Below, one piece after another: positions 18,483-30,200 of a stretch of 64,000 nucleotides of DNA. The notes beneath the pieces were generated by a model. The model searched no databases. It saw only the letters and a program-made list of their open reading frames with translations, and had not been told where the DNA came from. This DNA is from Pachyseris speciosa (lineage: Eukaryota > Cnidaria > Anthozoa > Scleractinia > Pachyseridae): NCBI GenBank assembly GCA_016490735.1, contig JAEMWC010000370.1, positions 93,501 to 157,500 of the forward strand, in the 5' to 3' direction. A program made the translations under genes and the position numbers. The first letter of the stretch is position 1. Every line of letters begins with the position of its first letter.

Positions 18483-20459
18483 TTTTTATTGTTGTTTTTT
18501 TGTTTTTGCATATATTGGTTTCCCCCCTCGGTGTTTTCTATTTCCCAAGCAAACATCAGTTTTAATTATTTGTTGCACTGGCCATCACTTCGACAATCAG
18601 TAACTTAACAGAAAATATGTTCATCCTGAAGATGGCAACTCTAACACGATACGTCTCGTGGGATGACCGCCGTAACTTTGATAGATTTAAAACCATCTGA
18701 AGCATGCCATTTATTTTCTTAGCCCGCGCTACACTTACGTGGTGAACAAGGGCGGGGCAGTGCGCGCATGAATTGGCAAAGGGCATCCCGCCCCTCAATG
18801 CATACCTCACTTGAAGAAAAAAGGCACTAACGTTGCACATTTTGGTGTCAAACGAGATGGCCGTTGAACCGGCAGCATTTTGACTCCTTTTTCTAACTGA
18901 GTAAGACATTTGATGCGATCAACCAGTTTAACACAACTTTTCGCAAACTCCCAAGCTCTTCGAACAACAGTCAATTTAAAGTTTTTTAAAAAATTTAACT
19001 ATGGTTTTACTTTTCTTAAACGCAGAACACAGCAAATGTATTTACGCCATGGACAGATTTGTCTCACCACTTTCCTATAGTATCTAATCAAAAGGGAAAC
19101 TCAAAGTGAGCCGGCAAAGCTTCCTGTAGCTTCACAAATTTTCATGTCTACAGCTATTTTGATAACATTCAACAGAAGCGTAACTTAGTTACACGCTTCT
19201 GCATTCAATTAATGTCACCAAATTTATATTTTGTAAAACTCACGAAGCCATTTAGAATGGTCTGTGTTTATCAAGAATCTAATCAGCTGTTATTGCCGGT
19301 GTGTCTAATTTAATAACCCTTAAGGAAACACTGAAAAATGCCATCACCACTGTCAACACTGCAAAATTGCGAGTTTGTGAGCAGAAATGCTCCTTTGCGT
19401 GTTTAATTGAATACTTTGGCTAATATTTGCAAGATTTAATTTCTGGATTTATCAGAAGCAGATTATCTAGATCTTATATTTACAACAGTTGATTAAAAAA
19501 ACAATGTTCTCCGGGACTGTTTGAGTTTAGTCACCTGCTAATGTTTGTTTGGAAAAAACACGTGTTTTTTATGCTTGGTTTGTCATGTTTTTACTTATTT
19601 CAAGCATAAGAAAAGGTACCTGTGAACTGTAAATAAAGAGAAAGGTTTCTGTTAGCTCTTTTGTTTTTGTTTATTTATCATTGTTTAGTTTATTTATCAT
19701 TAGACATCTCGCGTCCTCAGTATTGCACTTGTAATAAGAGGGGGGGCAGGGGTATTTTTGTGACGCCGTGATCCGGTTTTTTTGTGCTCTGTGAATCGTG
19801 ATTTGATAAAAAAAACTGTTCCGTGAATCGTGATTGAAGTGTATTCCGTGAGGCGTGAAATGCAAAAGTCCTTGACTGTGAATCGTGAATAGATAAGAAA
19901 TAAATCGTGAATGTCTAAAGTTGAGTTCGTAGCTGAATTTCACTGCATTGTTATCAGATTTTTCCGTGACCTTAGTGAAGTTTCGTGATTCGTGAAATCG
20001 AAAATTTACTATCGTGACTTCGTAACAAGAGCCCCCTTGCTCCCCATCCCCCCCGCTAATAAGTAACAAGCCCCTTTTTATTGGAATTTGCCAACTCCAG
20101 GCTTAAGCTGAGCAAAGAAAAATAATTTCCGTTACTTGAAGCTGTAAATCCATTGAGGTTTTGTTTACGGGTGAAATTCTCCATCCGTGGAATTGGAAAC
20201 AGACTCCTGCCAATTGCTACCAATAACGCAATAAGGTGCAGTTTCTAACATAAATTATGGATGTTAGTTTTGGCACTTAACTCGCCGTTTTAACGGGAAG
20301 CAAGACACTTTGGTGGCCAACGATTAGTAAAGGATGAGTGATATTATGGTCACGATATAATACAAGAGAGAAAAAGAGCTTAAAATCACTGAACTATTAA
20401 GAAACCGGCGTAACCCTTTTCGACTGAGAGTCGAATTGCAGGAAACGGCAGAGCTTTCA
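17550..20459. other. intergenic, mostly unassigned
   Basis: A poly-T/pyrimidine tract lies at 18449-18510. A cluster of cgtgaatcgtgat words runs through 19755-20025. No exon is supported. Confidence 0.5.
19755..20030. repeat. degenerate cgtgaatcgtga repeat
   Basis: More than ten dispersed variants of (c)gtgaatcgtga / gtgattcgtgaaatc occur within 275 bp. Short-period and degenerate, with no coding frame. Confidence 0.7.
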
Positions 20460-20462
20460 ATG

Positions 20463-20714
20463 ATGGCCTCGACTTCAAGCTACAAGGGAGTGCATGTGTT
20501 TGCCTTGATCCTGGTTTTCGCCGTCTGCGCTATATTTCGTGTCTTGAAACATAAGCTGGCTGAGCATCAAGCTGTAGAGTACCACGACACTGCACGGGCA
20601 AAGAGGGAGATTGATCAGTCCTACGATCTCATGATGGCAGAATCTGAACAAAATTTCGCGATGGAGAACGCTAGCACGGGCAACAATGTCGATTTATCTC
20701 CGAAGCTGATTTAA
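20463..20714 (+). CDS. small single-pass membrane protein candidate
   Basis: 83 codons, MASTSSYKGV ... NVDLSPKLI, ending TAA. One hydrophobic span (VHVFALILVFAVCAIF) near residues 10-25 is followed by a basic KHKL stop-transfer and an acidic/polar C-terminal half. The start is the second of two adjacent ATGs because it has A at -3 and G at +4. Balanced amino-acid use and lack of overlap with repeats favour a real gene. No family is recognised. It could be a single-exon gene or a last exon (gaattgcag precedes it). Confidence 0.45.
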   Translation: MASTSSYKGVHVFALILVFAVCAIFRVLKHKLAEHQAVEYHDTARAKREIDQSYDLMMAESEQNFAMENASTGNNVDLSPKLI

Positions 20715-21440
20715 CTCCGGACATGCGAGCGCACCACTAACGGGCTCACCGATTCTGGCGTTAAAAAGTACGGATCAAATTGAATGAAAGAACTGTAAGA
20801 AAATAATGGCGGGATGTGAATTCATCGGAAACTGGAGTAACTTCTAGATTAATGTTGGTGACCAGATAAGGACTAAGCATCATTCAGCTATATATAGCTT
20901 GTTTACTACGCTAGAATAACTTACAAAATAACAGGTATCCACTTTCTTGAATGCTGTCAAGAGACTACTTACCCCACCAGGAGGGGGTTAATTAGCCTTG
21001 AGTGGCTAACAAAATATTTTTGCAGTTCTCTAATTGACGCTCGAGGGACCCACAGACAATTTCACCAATATAGTTTTAGGCCATTTTAAGCCGCATGTCT
21101 CATTTATATTTTGTTATAAGCAACTAAACCATTTGTAAAAAAACGCCCAGGCATCGTGATAGCTGGCATTTAAAAAACAAAGTTTAAAATAAAACATGAC
21201 AAGGAAACAAGCTGCGTTATCCGTTTTACATTTTCACAAAACGGCGCTTCTACTCGGAGACCAAGGGCCGGATAGTCAGGGCGAGAAATAGTCAAAAAGG
21301 GAGGGAAAAAAATGCACTTGAGCCGGTGTACAAAGATAAGGTAGGTACTTAGGTGTTCAATGGTTTGAACGTCTGTCCTGGTGGCCTAAATCACCTCAGA
21401 AATACGCATAGAATCGTGGAGAAAAAGCAGCGAGTTCTTT
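20715..21440. other. downstream of small ORF
   Basis: An AATAAA at about 21189 could serve as polyA signal. Otherwise nothing is recognised. Confidence 0.35.
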
Positions 21441-21454
21441 TGGGTTTATCACCA

Positions 21455-21600
21455 GGTTCGTTCGCAGGACTCGGCGTCATAAGTGAGCTGAGTGCTCCGA
21501 GAGGTTTTTCTCAGGGTACTCCGGTTTTCCCTTCTCCTCAAAAACCAACATCTCCAATTCGATCAGGAATTTCGAGGGCCACAGGTTTCTCAGTTTTTTT
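21455..21600 (+). mobile_element. SINE family B fragment
   Basis: Contains gactcggcgtcat, tcagggtactccggttttcc and aaaaaccaacatctccaatt in the same order as the minus copy at 8655-8885. A SINE family A copy follows directly. Confidence 0.65.
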
Positions 21601-21617
21601 TTTTGTGAACGATATAT

Positions 21618-21755
21618 GAAATGAATCACCGGTGCGATGCATCGCACCGGTAATCGCGAGGTCACGGGTTCGAACCCCGTTGAAGTCCTGACTTTTTTTC
21701 AGGCTTCTTTTCGCAATTGCATAAATTGCGTTCACAACTGCGAGGATCATTCTTC
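21618..21755 (+). mobile_element. SINE family A copy
   Basis: Box B gggttcgaacccc, tail tttttcaggcttcttttcgc and end actgcgaggatcattc. A perfect palindrome accggtgcgatgcatcgcac-cggt (24 bp, about 21628-21651) sits in the anticodon region of the tRNA-like head. Confidence 0.8.
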
Positions 21756-22014
21756 ATTTGAGTTTTTTTTGTTAGCAACACTGAAAAAGTAATTCCCTTT
21801 ATCTTCAGAGGAGCAATTACGTATGCCGTTAAAAGCGCGAAATAAAATCAGGCTAGCATTTTTCGGAAAGCATGTGTTAGCTCGAAAATTCGGGGACTAA
21901 GATCAACTTTCTACGCTTTCACTGTAACTAAGCAATCCGAATAGATAAGTCTATTTCAGTCACTATTTTATATATTCTATACTTTTGAAAACAGAGTTAT
22001 AGAACATAAATTTA

Positions 22015-22146
22015 CAATCGCAAAGGTCGTGGTTTTGATTCCCGCACAAGCATTAATTTTTCTGGATTTATTATCACTGTTTAAAGTAGTGTTCATAACT
22101 GCGATGATCATTCACATGTTCTTCCATCCCCACCTCCACTCACCCC

Positions 22147-22177
<31 letters not shown>

Positions 22178-22188
22178 ACACACACACC
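22015..22188 (+). mobile_element. SINE family A fragment plus (C)n(CA)n
   Basis: cgcaaaggtcgtggttttga ... agtgttcataactgcgatgatcattcac is a shortened family A copy. It runs into a C tract and (CA)n at about 22141-22188. Confidence 0.7.
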
Positions 22189-22359
22189 GTAAAAAAGCCA
22201 AACAAACACGAAGCTTATGTTGCGCTTAAGCTGGAATACTAAATCGCAAGTGTAAACTAGGTGCGATTTCAGCATGGAGATTTCAGCATTTGCATGGAGT
22301 TGTGCGACAAACGGGCCTTAAAATAAGGACTTTTTTTAATGGTCCTTTGTACACAAAAG

Positions 22360-22442
22360 CCTTGGCCAAACGGAGTCGCAAGTACATTGAAGACGCAAGT
22401 TGCAAACTTGCGTCTACTTGCGAGTCTGTTTGGCCAGGGCTT
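22360..22442. repeat. foldback with ttggccaaacg ends
   Basis: Left arm ccttggccaaacggagtcgc and right arm gcgagtctgtttggccaggg pair. An inner pair gacgcaagtt/aacttgcgtc forms the hairpin top. Confidence 0.75.
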
Positions 22443-22611
22443 AACGCTTTTCTATTTCATACACTTATCTCCTTGTATTCAATTATTCCTTTCAAACTAA
22501 CAGAACGCCCGGTTTCCGATGGACATAAGACGTTCCACAGCACTGCACCAGTCATGGGTCGTTTACCATTCATTACCGATCCTCTTACTATTCCAGGCTG
22601 CATAGTTGCTT

Positions 22612-22914
22612 CCCTGCTAGCAGAAGCCTCTTTTTCTTGTATTCAGCTTGCGGAAGAAAAGAGACCTCTGCCATGGGTTGAAACGGTCTGTGTTGAGCAT
22701 GCGTTGCGGTTTCTTAGCGACCGAAGCATCACGTGATGTTTTTAGCAAGTCACAGTTCAGCAGCAGTTCAGCAAACAATACAAGGAGCATGCGTTTTGAA
22801 ACCTCCGTCCACGACCACGGACAGCGGCTTGGTCAAAGACCGTTCCGACCCATGGCACAGGTCTCTTTTCTCCCTCACACTGAATACAAGGAAAAGAGGC
22901 CTCTGCTAGCAAGG
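22612..22914. repeat. inverted repeat, arms about 77 bp
   Basis: tgctagcagaagcctctttt ... gggttgaaacggtct (22612-22690) is mirrored by agaccgttccgacccatggc ... ctctgctagca (22838-22914), spacer about 150 bp. MITE-like. Confidence 0.8.
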
Positions 22915-23446
22915 AACATAGGTTGCGTGCAGAACTGTAATAATTTCCATCAATAACGTGTGAAATCTTTTATCTAGAGTTCGTAAATGCTATACTTAAT
23001 ATGCTCCGCGACTTTTCGCACAAAGGAAAACTGCTATATACAAGTAGAAGAAAGTTTTATTCCTTGGTTCAATACTAATAAAGTTTTTATAATCCAGGAA
23101 CGTACGTAGGACATTTATATGATATCTCTATTCTTACAACAGTGTATAAACTTATTCATTGATATGACGTTCATTAGAGCAGTTTTCAAATGAATGTCGA
23201 ACAGTAACTTGTATTGGCCAGACGTAAACACATTCTGTTAAGTGGTTGGAATTTCGCGCCACTGTTTCAGCCAATCAGAGTTAAAACGGTGACGCCACTC
23301 ACTCGCACTTGCTTCAAGTTCTGATTGGTTAATGGTGTTAACATTTGTCGTGAGCGAAACTGTTGCTTTTGTTTTTATGGCACCATTCACGACACTTAAA
23401 TGAAACCTTCTCTTGAGTGCAACAACCGATCTTAGAGGGATATATA

Positions 23447-23778
23447 GGGAGCTTGAGCAACGAGGACGGGAACGGCAACGAGAAAGCCACAAATGCACGT
23501 GCGTTTTACATTTGGTACATTTCTTTACCGTCCTCTGCAAAACAACAACGTGAAATGACCAAGTTTTATGTTTTCTTGAGAACGTGAGCGCTTGATGGCA
23601 AATTTTCTTTCTTTTTCCTGACTTTGACGCCGTTCGTAGTAATTTAGCCCCTGGCGAATTCACCAGTATTTTCCAAGTTAGAGAAATTGGAATGATCGCG
23701 AAAGAATTACAAAAGCGAGAAGTTAGATTTTGAAAAGATGTTTCCGTTACCGTTGCCGTCGTCGTTGCTTAAGCTCCC
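23447..23778. mobile_element. MITE, 332 bp, TA target
   Basis: TIRs gggagcttgagcaacgagga and (reversed) gggagcttaagcaacgacga, flanked by TA at 23445-23446 and 23779-23780. No coding content. The TA duplication suggests a Tc1/mariner-like group. Confidence 0.75.
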
Positions 23779-24235
23779 TACAGTACTATTACTATAAACA
23801 GTACTATGACTATATACCCCATAAAGATCAGTTTCGCAGCTACTAATAATTTCTTATAATTTTCTTTGTTGCCATAAAAGTTCTCGGCTTCAACCGAAAT
23901 TGGTTGCTGAAAATAGCAACCCCAGATTAATAATCAAACTTTTTACTATAATATTCTTCACAGCGAAGTCCCTAAAAATGCGAATTAGTGGGCAGATGGG
24001 AAATTAAAAAAAACGTATCATTTTCTCTTTCTGTGCATAAATTGCCGTCCTTCACTGCTCTAATTTATAATAGCTGATTAAGAAAATACCACGCGGGCTA
24101 GAAAAGCAAAACACATCTTTAAAACAACCGAGCCCGCACTTCTTATAACGATTACTAAGAACCTAAAAATTGTGACTGGAAGATGATGTCACAAATTCGC
24201 AAGTACCTGTTTCCTTTTCTAACTATATCATAATC

Positions 24236-24380
24236 GTGAATGATATATGAAATTCCATAATCACCGGTATCGCAGAGGTCGTGGGTTCGAATCCCGTACA
24301 AGCCTGAATTCTTTTCAGGCTTTATTTTCACTACTGCTTAAGTAGTGTTCATAACTGCGATGATCATTCACATATTCAAA
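24236..24380 (+). mobile_element. SINE family A copy
   Basis: ccggtatcgcagaggtcgtg, box B gggttcgaatccc, tail cttttcaggctttattttca and end ataactgcgatgatcattca. The first part of the tRNA-like head is missing. Confidence 0.85.
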
Positions 24381-24970
24381 TATATCATAATTATCGGCTC
24401 CCTTGGGGAGTTTTAGGCTCAATGAGGCCTTCCAAGGGGCAGAGGCGACAAGCGACATGGCTCCGAAAACAGGCGACAATCTTCTTCCAAAACACCGACA
24501 ACCAACAGAAATTGCACGGCAGTTCCGACAGGGACAATTCACTTTCCATTCCTCTTTGTTTTCTTTGGGACAGTGACCCCCCTTACGAAACAAGCGAGAG
24601 ACAGAGTCGAAGCCGAGGAACAAAGTGACGCCAGACCACCCCTTGGAGGGCCTCCTCAATGGCCCCAACATGGTGGTTAAACAAATTAAACTAAAGGATT
24701 CACCCTATTATCATTAACCCTCACGTATTGTGACAGTAAATAAAGTCTGGAAATGTGACTATTTAAATGGAAGCTAATGAAAAGTCCTTTGCTGTCTGCA
24801 CATGGTGGTTCCAGCGTTTTGAGAGCGTGTGAATATTCAGATGAAAGCTAATGACAAGTATACATATATCGTTGTTAAAACTAATGAACAGTATTTTTAG
24901 TCGTTGTTTAGCTTAACGTCACCACATAAATCATCAATGCCTCTTCGTTGATTTCATGAGTTTTCTTTAT
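24381..24970. other. intergenic with weak inverted repeat
   Basis: gaggccttccaaggggc (about 24423) and ccccttggagggcctcctc (about 24638) are inverted. No coding exon is seen. Confidence 0.5.
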
Positions 24971-24971
24971 C

Positions 24972-25247
24972 GAGCGGTTTTCAATTGTGTCGTAAAACCA
25001 AAACCAAAGCAATTACTAGAGCCAATCACAACAGAGGCTCACAGTGCAATAAGCCAGTCAGAATTCAAAGCAATTACACGCAACCGGCGCCGCGGGAAAA
25101 TGCTTGCGTGCAAGCCGCGATCGGTTGTGGTTTTACCTTCTCATTGGTTGAGAAAGTCGCGTGAGTTTCGCGGGCCAATCACAGAGCGAAGCAGTGCAAA
25201 ACCAAAGCAAACCCAATTCACTTTCGATGCTCAATTGAAAACCGCTC
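24972..25247. mobile_element. MITE with gagcggttttcaattg termini
   Basis: 16-bp perfect TIRs at 24972-24987 and 25232-25247, with subterminal inverted cgtaaaaccaaaacc / ggttttgc words. It lies just beyond the TBC1D13 stop codon (25360). Confidence 0.8.
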
Positions 25248-25359
25248 TAATTCTACTCTGAACAATCTGGCGTTTGGTCAAGAGGTGAGGAAAATCCTCC
25301 ATTCTCATAACTCGTATGTCTGGATTTGTTAAACCTGTCGTTGAATTACAAAACAACTG

Positions 25360-27282
25360 TCATCTCTTTTTGAACTGGAACCCAGCTTTCTTCTGGTGAT
25401 GCATTGGAGGGGGATTGGGTGCAACAATTCTGGGCCGTTTAAGCTCAATGGCTTTGGAAAGAATAGTATGTATGTCGATATCTGGATAATTCTGCAACAA
25501 GATAAAAAGACATGGTTGTGAAGTGTAAGTATTTCATCATTTTCTGGTAAGGCGCTGAGTCACTACACCAAGAACAAAGGCAGATTTTTCCTACGCAGTG
25601 TCATCTTCAGAGAGAGGGAAGGAAAAATGAGACAACGTTGGCGCAGGCGCAGTGGGCAAATTCGTTTGAGATATGGCAGCCTCGATATGGCATACGTTTT
25701 GTACGGACTGAAAACAAAGTGCAAACACATCCAACGCCTTTCGATACTCCGGACAAGAAGAAAACCGAGAAAATAGTCTTAAAAAGCTCTATCTGTTTTG
25801 TAATATCTAGAAAACGGAAACTGAAGGTATTTTCCTCCCCTCTGGGTAATTTACCTACAGAGTTCAAACCAACAGCCCAACAAAACGCTTGCAGGCCTAA
25901 AGCAGTACGTTCTCCAAAGTTAGAGATGGCAAATCTACAGATACCCACCTGCAGAAGTTTCATAGTTGTTGCGAAGTCACCAGCAAACAGTTGATCCCGT
26001 ATAACCCTGCAACATAAATATACGCTGCTTTTAACTCAAAAAAACCTAAACTCATTCATAACAGTGCAAATACTACTGAAACCAAAACATATTTCAGTTT
26101 TGCCACCGACACCTAATGTTACTGTACTAAAATTGTTTATACTTTTTCGCTAGCAAATGGCGACCAAGGAGTTGGATTGCAACGGGAGAAACGCATGCTA
26201 CATGATGACTGAGGTAACTTGGAGGACGGGGGACAAAATATCCCGTCTCCCATGCCTTTTTTGTCCCAAGTTTTCGCACTTTTTCCCGTTGCTGCTGCCC
26301 CTAATAAATTACCCCCACCCCGGCCCCCGCCCTTTTAGTACTTCCACAAATAGACAAGTGCTCGAAATGTCTTCCCTGAGGCCAACCTAATTTATGAACA
26401 AATTGCAAACACAAATAGTATTGTAATTAAAGAGCAGCCTTAATATGGTCCGTTGCATATCATATACTCACATATGCATTGCACAACAGACGTAAATAAG
26501 GAAATCAAAGCGTTTCTCATCAGCGAACAGGGAATCCCACACTCTGATGACATCTGAGCAAAATGAGAAACAAAACAAAAAAATGAATATGTGAATGATC
26601 ATCGCAGTTATGAACACTACTTAAGCAGTAGTGAAAATAAAACCTGAAAAAAAAATTCAGGCTTGTACGGGATTCGAACCCACGACCTCTGTGATACCGG
26701 TACAGCGCTCTACCAACTGAGCTAACACGCCAACTGGGAGCTGGTCATTTGTTGGCTCGTTATATATCCGTGAGTGATGAATATGTGAGAATGAATAAAT
26801 GAAAATCATGTTTGAACTGGCTTGTTAGCTCAGTTGGTAGAGCGCTACACCGGTATCGCAGAGGTCATGGGTTCAAACCCTGTACAAGCCTGAATTTTTT
26901 TCAGGCTTTATTTTCACTAATGCTTAAGTAGTCTTCATAACTGCGATGATCATTCACATATTCATTCTTTAATATGCAGTTCAAATATATGATTTTCGTA
27001 TAATCACTAGACTAATTACATGAGGAGCACAGGTAGTAGGAGGTTAGTAAAATCATGTCTGTCTTACATTGTACAAGTGTTCAAAACAAGAAATTTGAAA
27101 GCAATTTTGGGTTGTCTCAAGGTGATAGTGGTCAAAGCTGGTCTCAAACAGATGTAAAGCCTGGTGCCCATACTATCCTCCTTACTTAATTTGGCACACT
27201 CACCAGGCAAAGCAAACTCCTGAGATAAAAGCAGCGTCAGCCATCTGAAGCTATAGAACTGAGGCTTCATTTGCTGTTCTTC
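25360..27282 (-). CDS. TBC1D13: TBC1D13 exons 14-17 and stop
   Basis: 27204-27282 (EEQQMKPQFYSFRWLTLLLS, the conserved FRWLTLL block), 26472-26553 (DVIRVWDSLFADEKRFDF), 25949-26006 (VIRDQLFAGDFATTMKLLQ) and 25360-25491 (NYPDIDIHTILSKAIEL, then a basic/proline-rich tail ending FKKR and TGA). The tail is longer than in the human protein. No clear polyA signal was identified. Confidence 0.92.
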
Positions 27283-30200
27283 CTACAACAGCAACAAAAA
27301 ATGTACTGTTATACAGCATGTGAGTGGTAACATGTTAACATTTTCATACATATATCACTGAGTCAAAAGCAATACAAAATATTGCTGCTCAAAGAAATAT
27401 TCTACAGGCCTAATGTTTATAACACGACTTTCAATTAAATGATGCTGAAAGCTAAACCTTTACAAACATCACAAGATTAAGAAATGTATTTCTCTAGTTT
27501 GTACTAACAACCAACAACAACAAATTTACAAAAAAAAAAACTCAAAAAGTCTTCCAGAGTTTTGAGAAATAGACCCCCCTGGTTCCTTAATGTGTAGAAT
27601 AGGCACAAGCATTATCTCCATCCAACAAATACACGCACACAGCAACCCATGCAGGCTCAGCACTGTTGAGTTTTTTTTTTTACCCCAAACTTAAAAAATA
27701 CATTAATCATTCATGAAGGAAATACAAAAGAAATTAATTTTTAATGAGTGTCTTTATATCTGATAAAGACATGGCTAAATTTTACATCCTATTTTCTTGG
27801 CCAAAATAAAATCCCAAAGCTAAATTTTAGTGTAAAGTAAAGTAAAGTAAAGTTTTTTAAGCCGTTCAATAAATTCGCAATTTGTGTTTTATCAAGTCCT
27901 AAAACACTCGGCTGCACCTCGTGTTTTAAACTTGATAAAACACTCCTGCTCATTTATTAAACATTACTCGTCCTTATCACATGCCAGTTCAGTTTCCACT
28001 TGAAATAAACGCACCCATTAACTAAAAAGAAACGTTCCCTTCTCTAACACTTGACATGCTTACACATATTCTATAATTATGCATTTTGCAAAAGTGAAAA
28101 CTTAGGCCTAAAGGAGTTCATAGCTGCTTTTGCAGTCAAATGGGTGAGAGTTATTTAAAAAAAAATCTGTCAGTGTGAGGTAGAAATAGCCAAAATGTTA
28201 TCTTTTATGGGTCTAACCCTGTGTGTTCATCTCGTGACTAAATTCACCATGGACAGTGTTTTTGAACTAAAAATACAGCTAAAAAAACCTGGGATAAATA
28301 ACAAGACACACATACCAGATATGAGAATAACAATGGATCTCTCTCTTTTAACAAGCTTCTAACACTCTTCATCATACTTCCTGTAACACAGCAATGCAGG
28401 CTTAAAAGTCATGTTCTTGCCATAAATCGAATTGTCGTCTCAGATTGATTTTTTTTTTTCAAAGCTTGTGGTATTCCATATTTGCCGTCCTTAATTACAA
28501 GGGCATTTAGGATCTTGCTAATATCCAGGACTGACTTGTCACCAAATAAATGTGGTGAGTCTAAAGTGATTAACTAGCTCTGGTGCAATGTAGCAACTAC
28601 TGGGAATTGAAGGGTAATCATGTTTTTCTTTAATATCCAGTATTTGGTTTTCCACCACGAGAAACACACATAACCTGTCATCTCTTACTGTACATTCCCT
28701 TTTTCATGCTATCTCAAACACACATCCACAGCAAAAGAAAGCCAAGACAAAGTTCTCAGGTACAGCAATGTACAAGTCGCAAAAGCACACAACAAAGATT
28801 CAATGGTTTAATTGTGGAGAATCAGCCTAGTGTTATGAATAAACATACCTATTCCACAGGCAGAATCATCAAGTGTCTTAATGAAGTTATCTCGTATCTC
28901 AGACATTAGATTGGTAAAGCAAAAGAAGGCATCTGCTTCAACATTTTCTGTGGAAACAATAACAACGACCATCACCTTTATTGTTACCGTGTGTGTTATT
29001 CTGATTCATCAACCAGTGTTCTAGAAAGGACTTTATTTCAAAAACAGAACAGAACAGAACTATAAATTTAAATGGCAAACTTTAAAACATTAGGAACAAC
29101 AACCTACTTTTATATTACTTTAAGAACTGAGTTCAATAATCTTTACCTCGCCACTCTGGGTTTGGATCTGAACAGAACACGTAGTACAGTGGACCAATTA
29201 TTTCATTCATTCCCTAAAAACAAGATTAAACCTTCTTGTTTATTAGTCAAGATATAAGTGGCTAAACATCTTTACTAGCTGCTACATTAACCTAATACCA
29301 GCATAGTCAGTTTATTTTAATAGAGACTTCACATCCACTGATCTGCCCATCTGAGACAAGTGCTTTTTAATCATGGACAAGTAGATTTCCCAAAGTACTC
29401 ATCCAACCAGACAAGTAGAAAAAAAAAATTCAACTTGTTTTTCACTGAAATCTGAGTGTCCCAAACATCTCTGACTTCCTTATTTGCGACGATTTTTATG
29501 TGTCATCTGTACATCAACTGTGCAAAAGAAATGAGAACCAACTTCGACAAAATTTGCTAATTGTCCTGCCAAATTTTCAATGAAATTTCGAGTGATATTT
29601 CAAAGATTTGGTGGTGTAAAATCAAAATTTCTAAGGGGGTTCGAAATTTTGGAAAGCAAGAACAATTCTTCGAAATTTCAAAAGGACAGAATTTTCAAAT
29701 GTAGCAAACTTTTGATGTAGTCCAAATAAAGGATATCCCAGATCATTTCATGCCAACAGAATAGTGAGTATAGGGAAGGTGTTGGTTTATAAAAAAATCA
29801 CTGCAAAGCAAACAAATCTCCCACTTACACTTTGATCAACTACAAATCCCTTTGAAAATTAACAGTACTCATCAAATATTCAAAAACCTGTGTGTGAAAT
29901 TTTGTGTAACTGCTCAAAATTTCAATCGATATTTCACTTGAATTTTTAGCAGATATTCCAAATTTCAATTTGTGAAGACAAAAATTCACCAAAAATTCAC
30001 TCATTCTCGCCAAAAAAATTACGAAATGTATCAAGACCTGTTCTCATTTCTTTTGCACTGGTACTGATTTCTGAGAATTTGCACATTCTCTCACCTGAAC
30101 ATATCCCAAGCCAGGATTAAGTTTTGCATAAACATACAATATTCTCTCAACAACCTGGATGTGTGGACAGGAAATGCATATTAGTTTGTGCTAACTTGTA

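Noticed and set aside
22290..22736. 148-codon plus-strand ORF
   Set aside because: It crosses one foldback and enters an arm of another inverted repeat, and has no domain content.
25607..25994. 118-codon ORFs on both strands
   Set aside because: They overlap TBC1D13 exon 16 and its intron in wrong frames; the spliced minus-strand exon explains the coding signal.
26661..26890. Possible real tRNA genes
   Set aside because: Box A and box B are present, but the sequence continues into a shared SINE tail and the arms do not fold as a clean cloverleaf; they are SINE heads. The same applies to 17470-17545 and 39043-39120.
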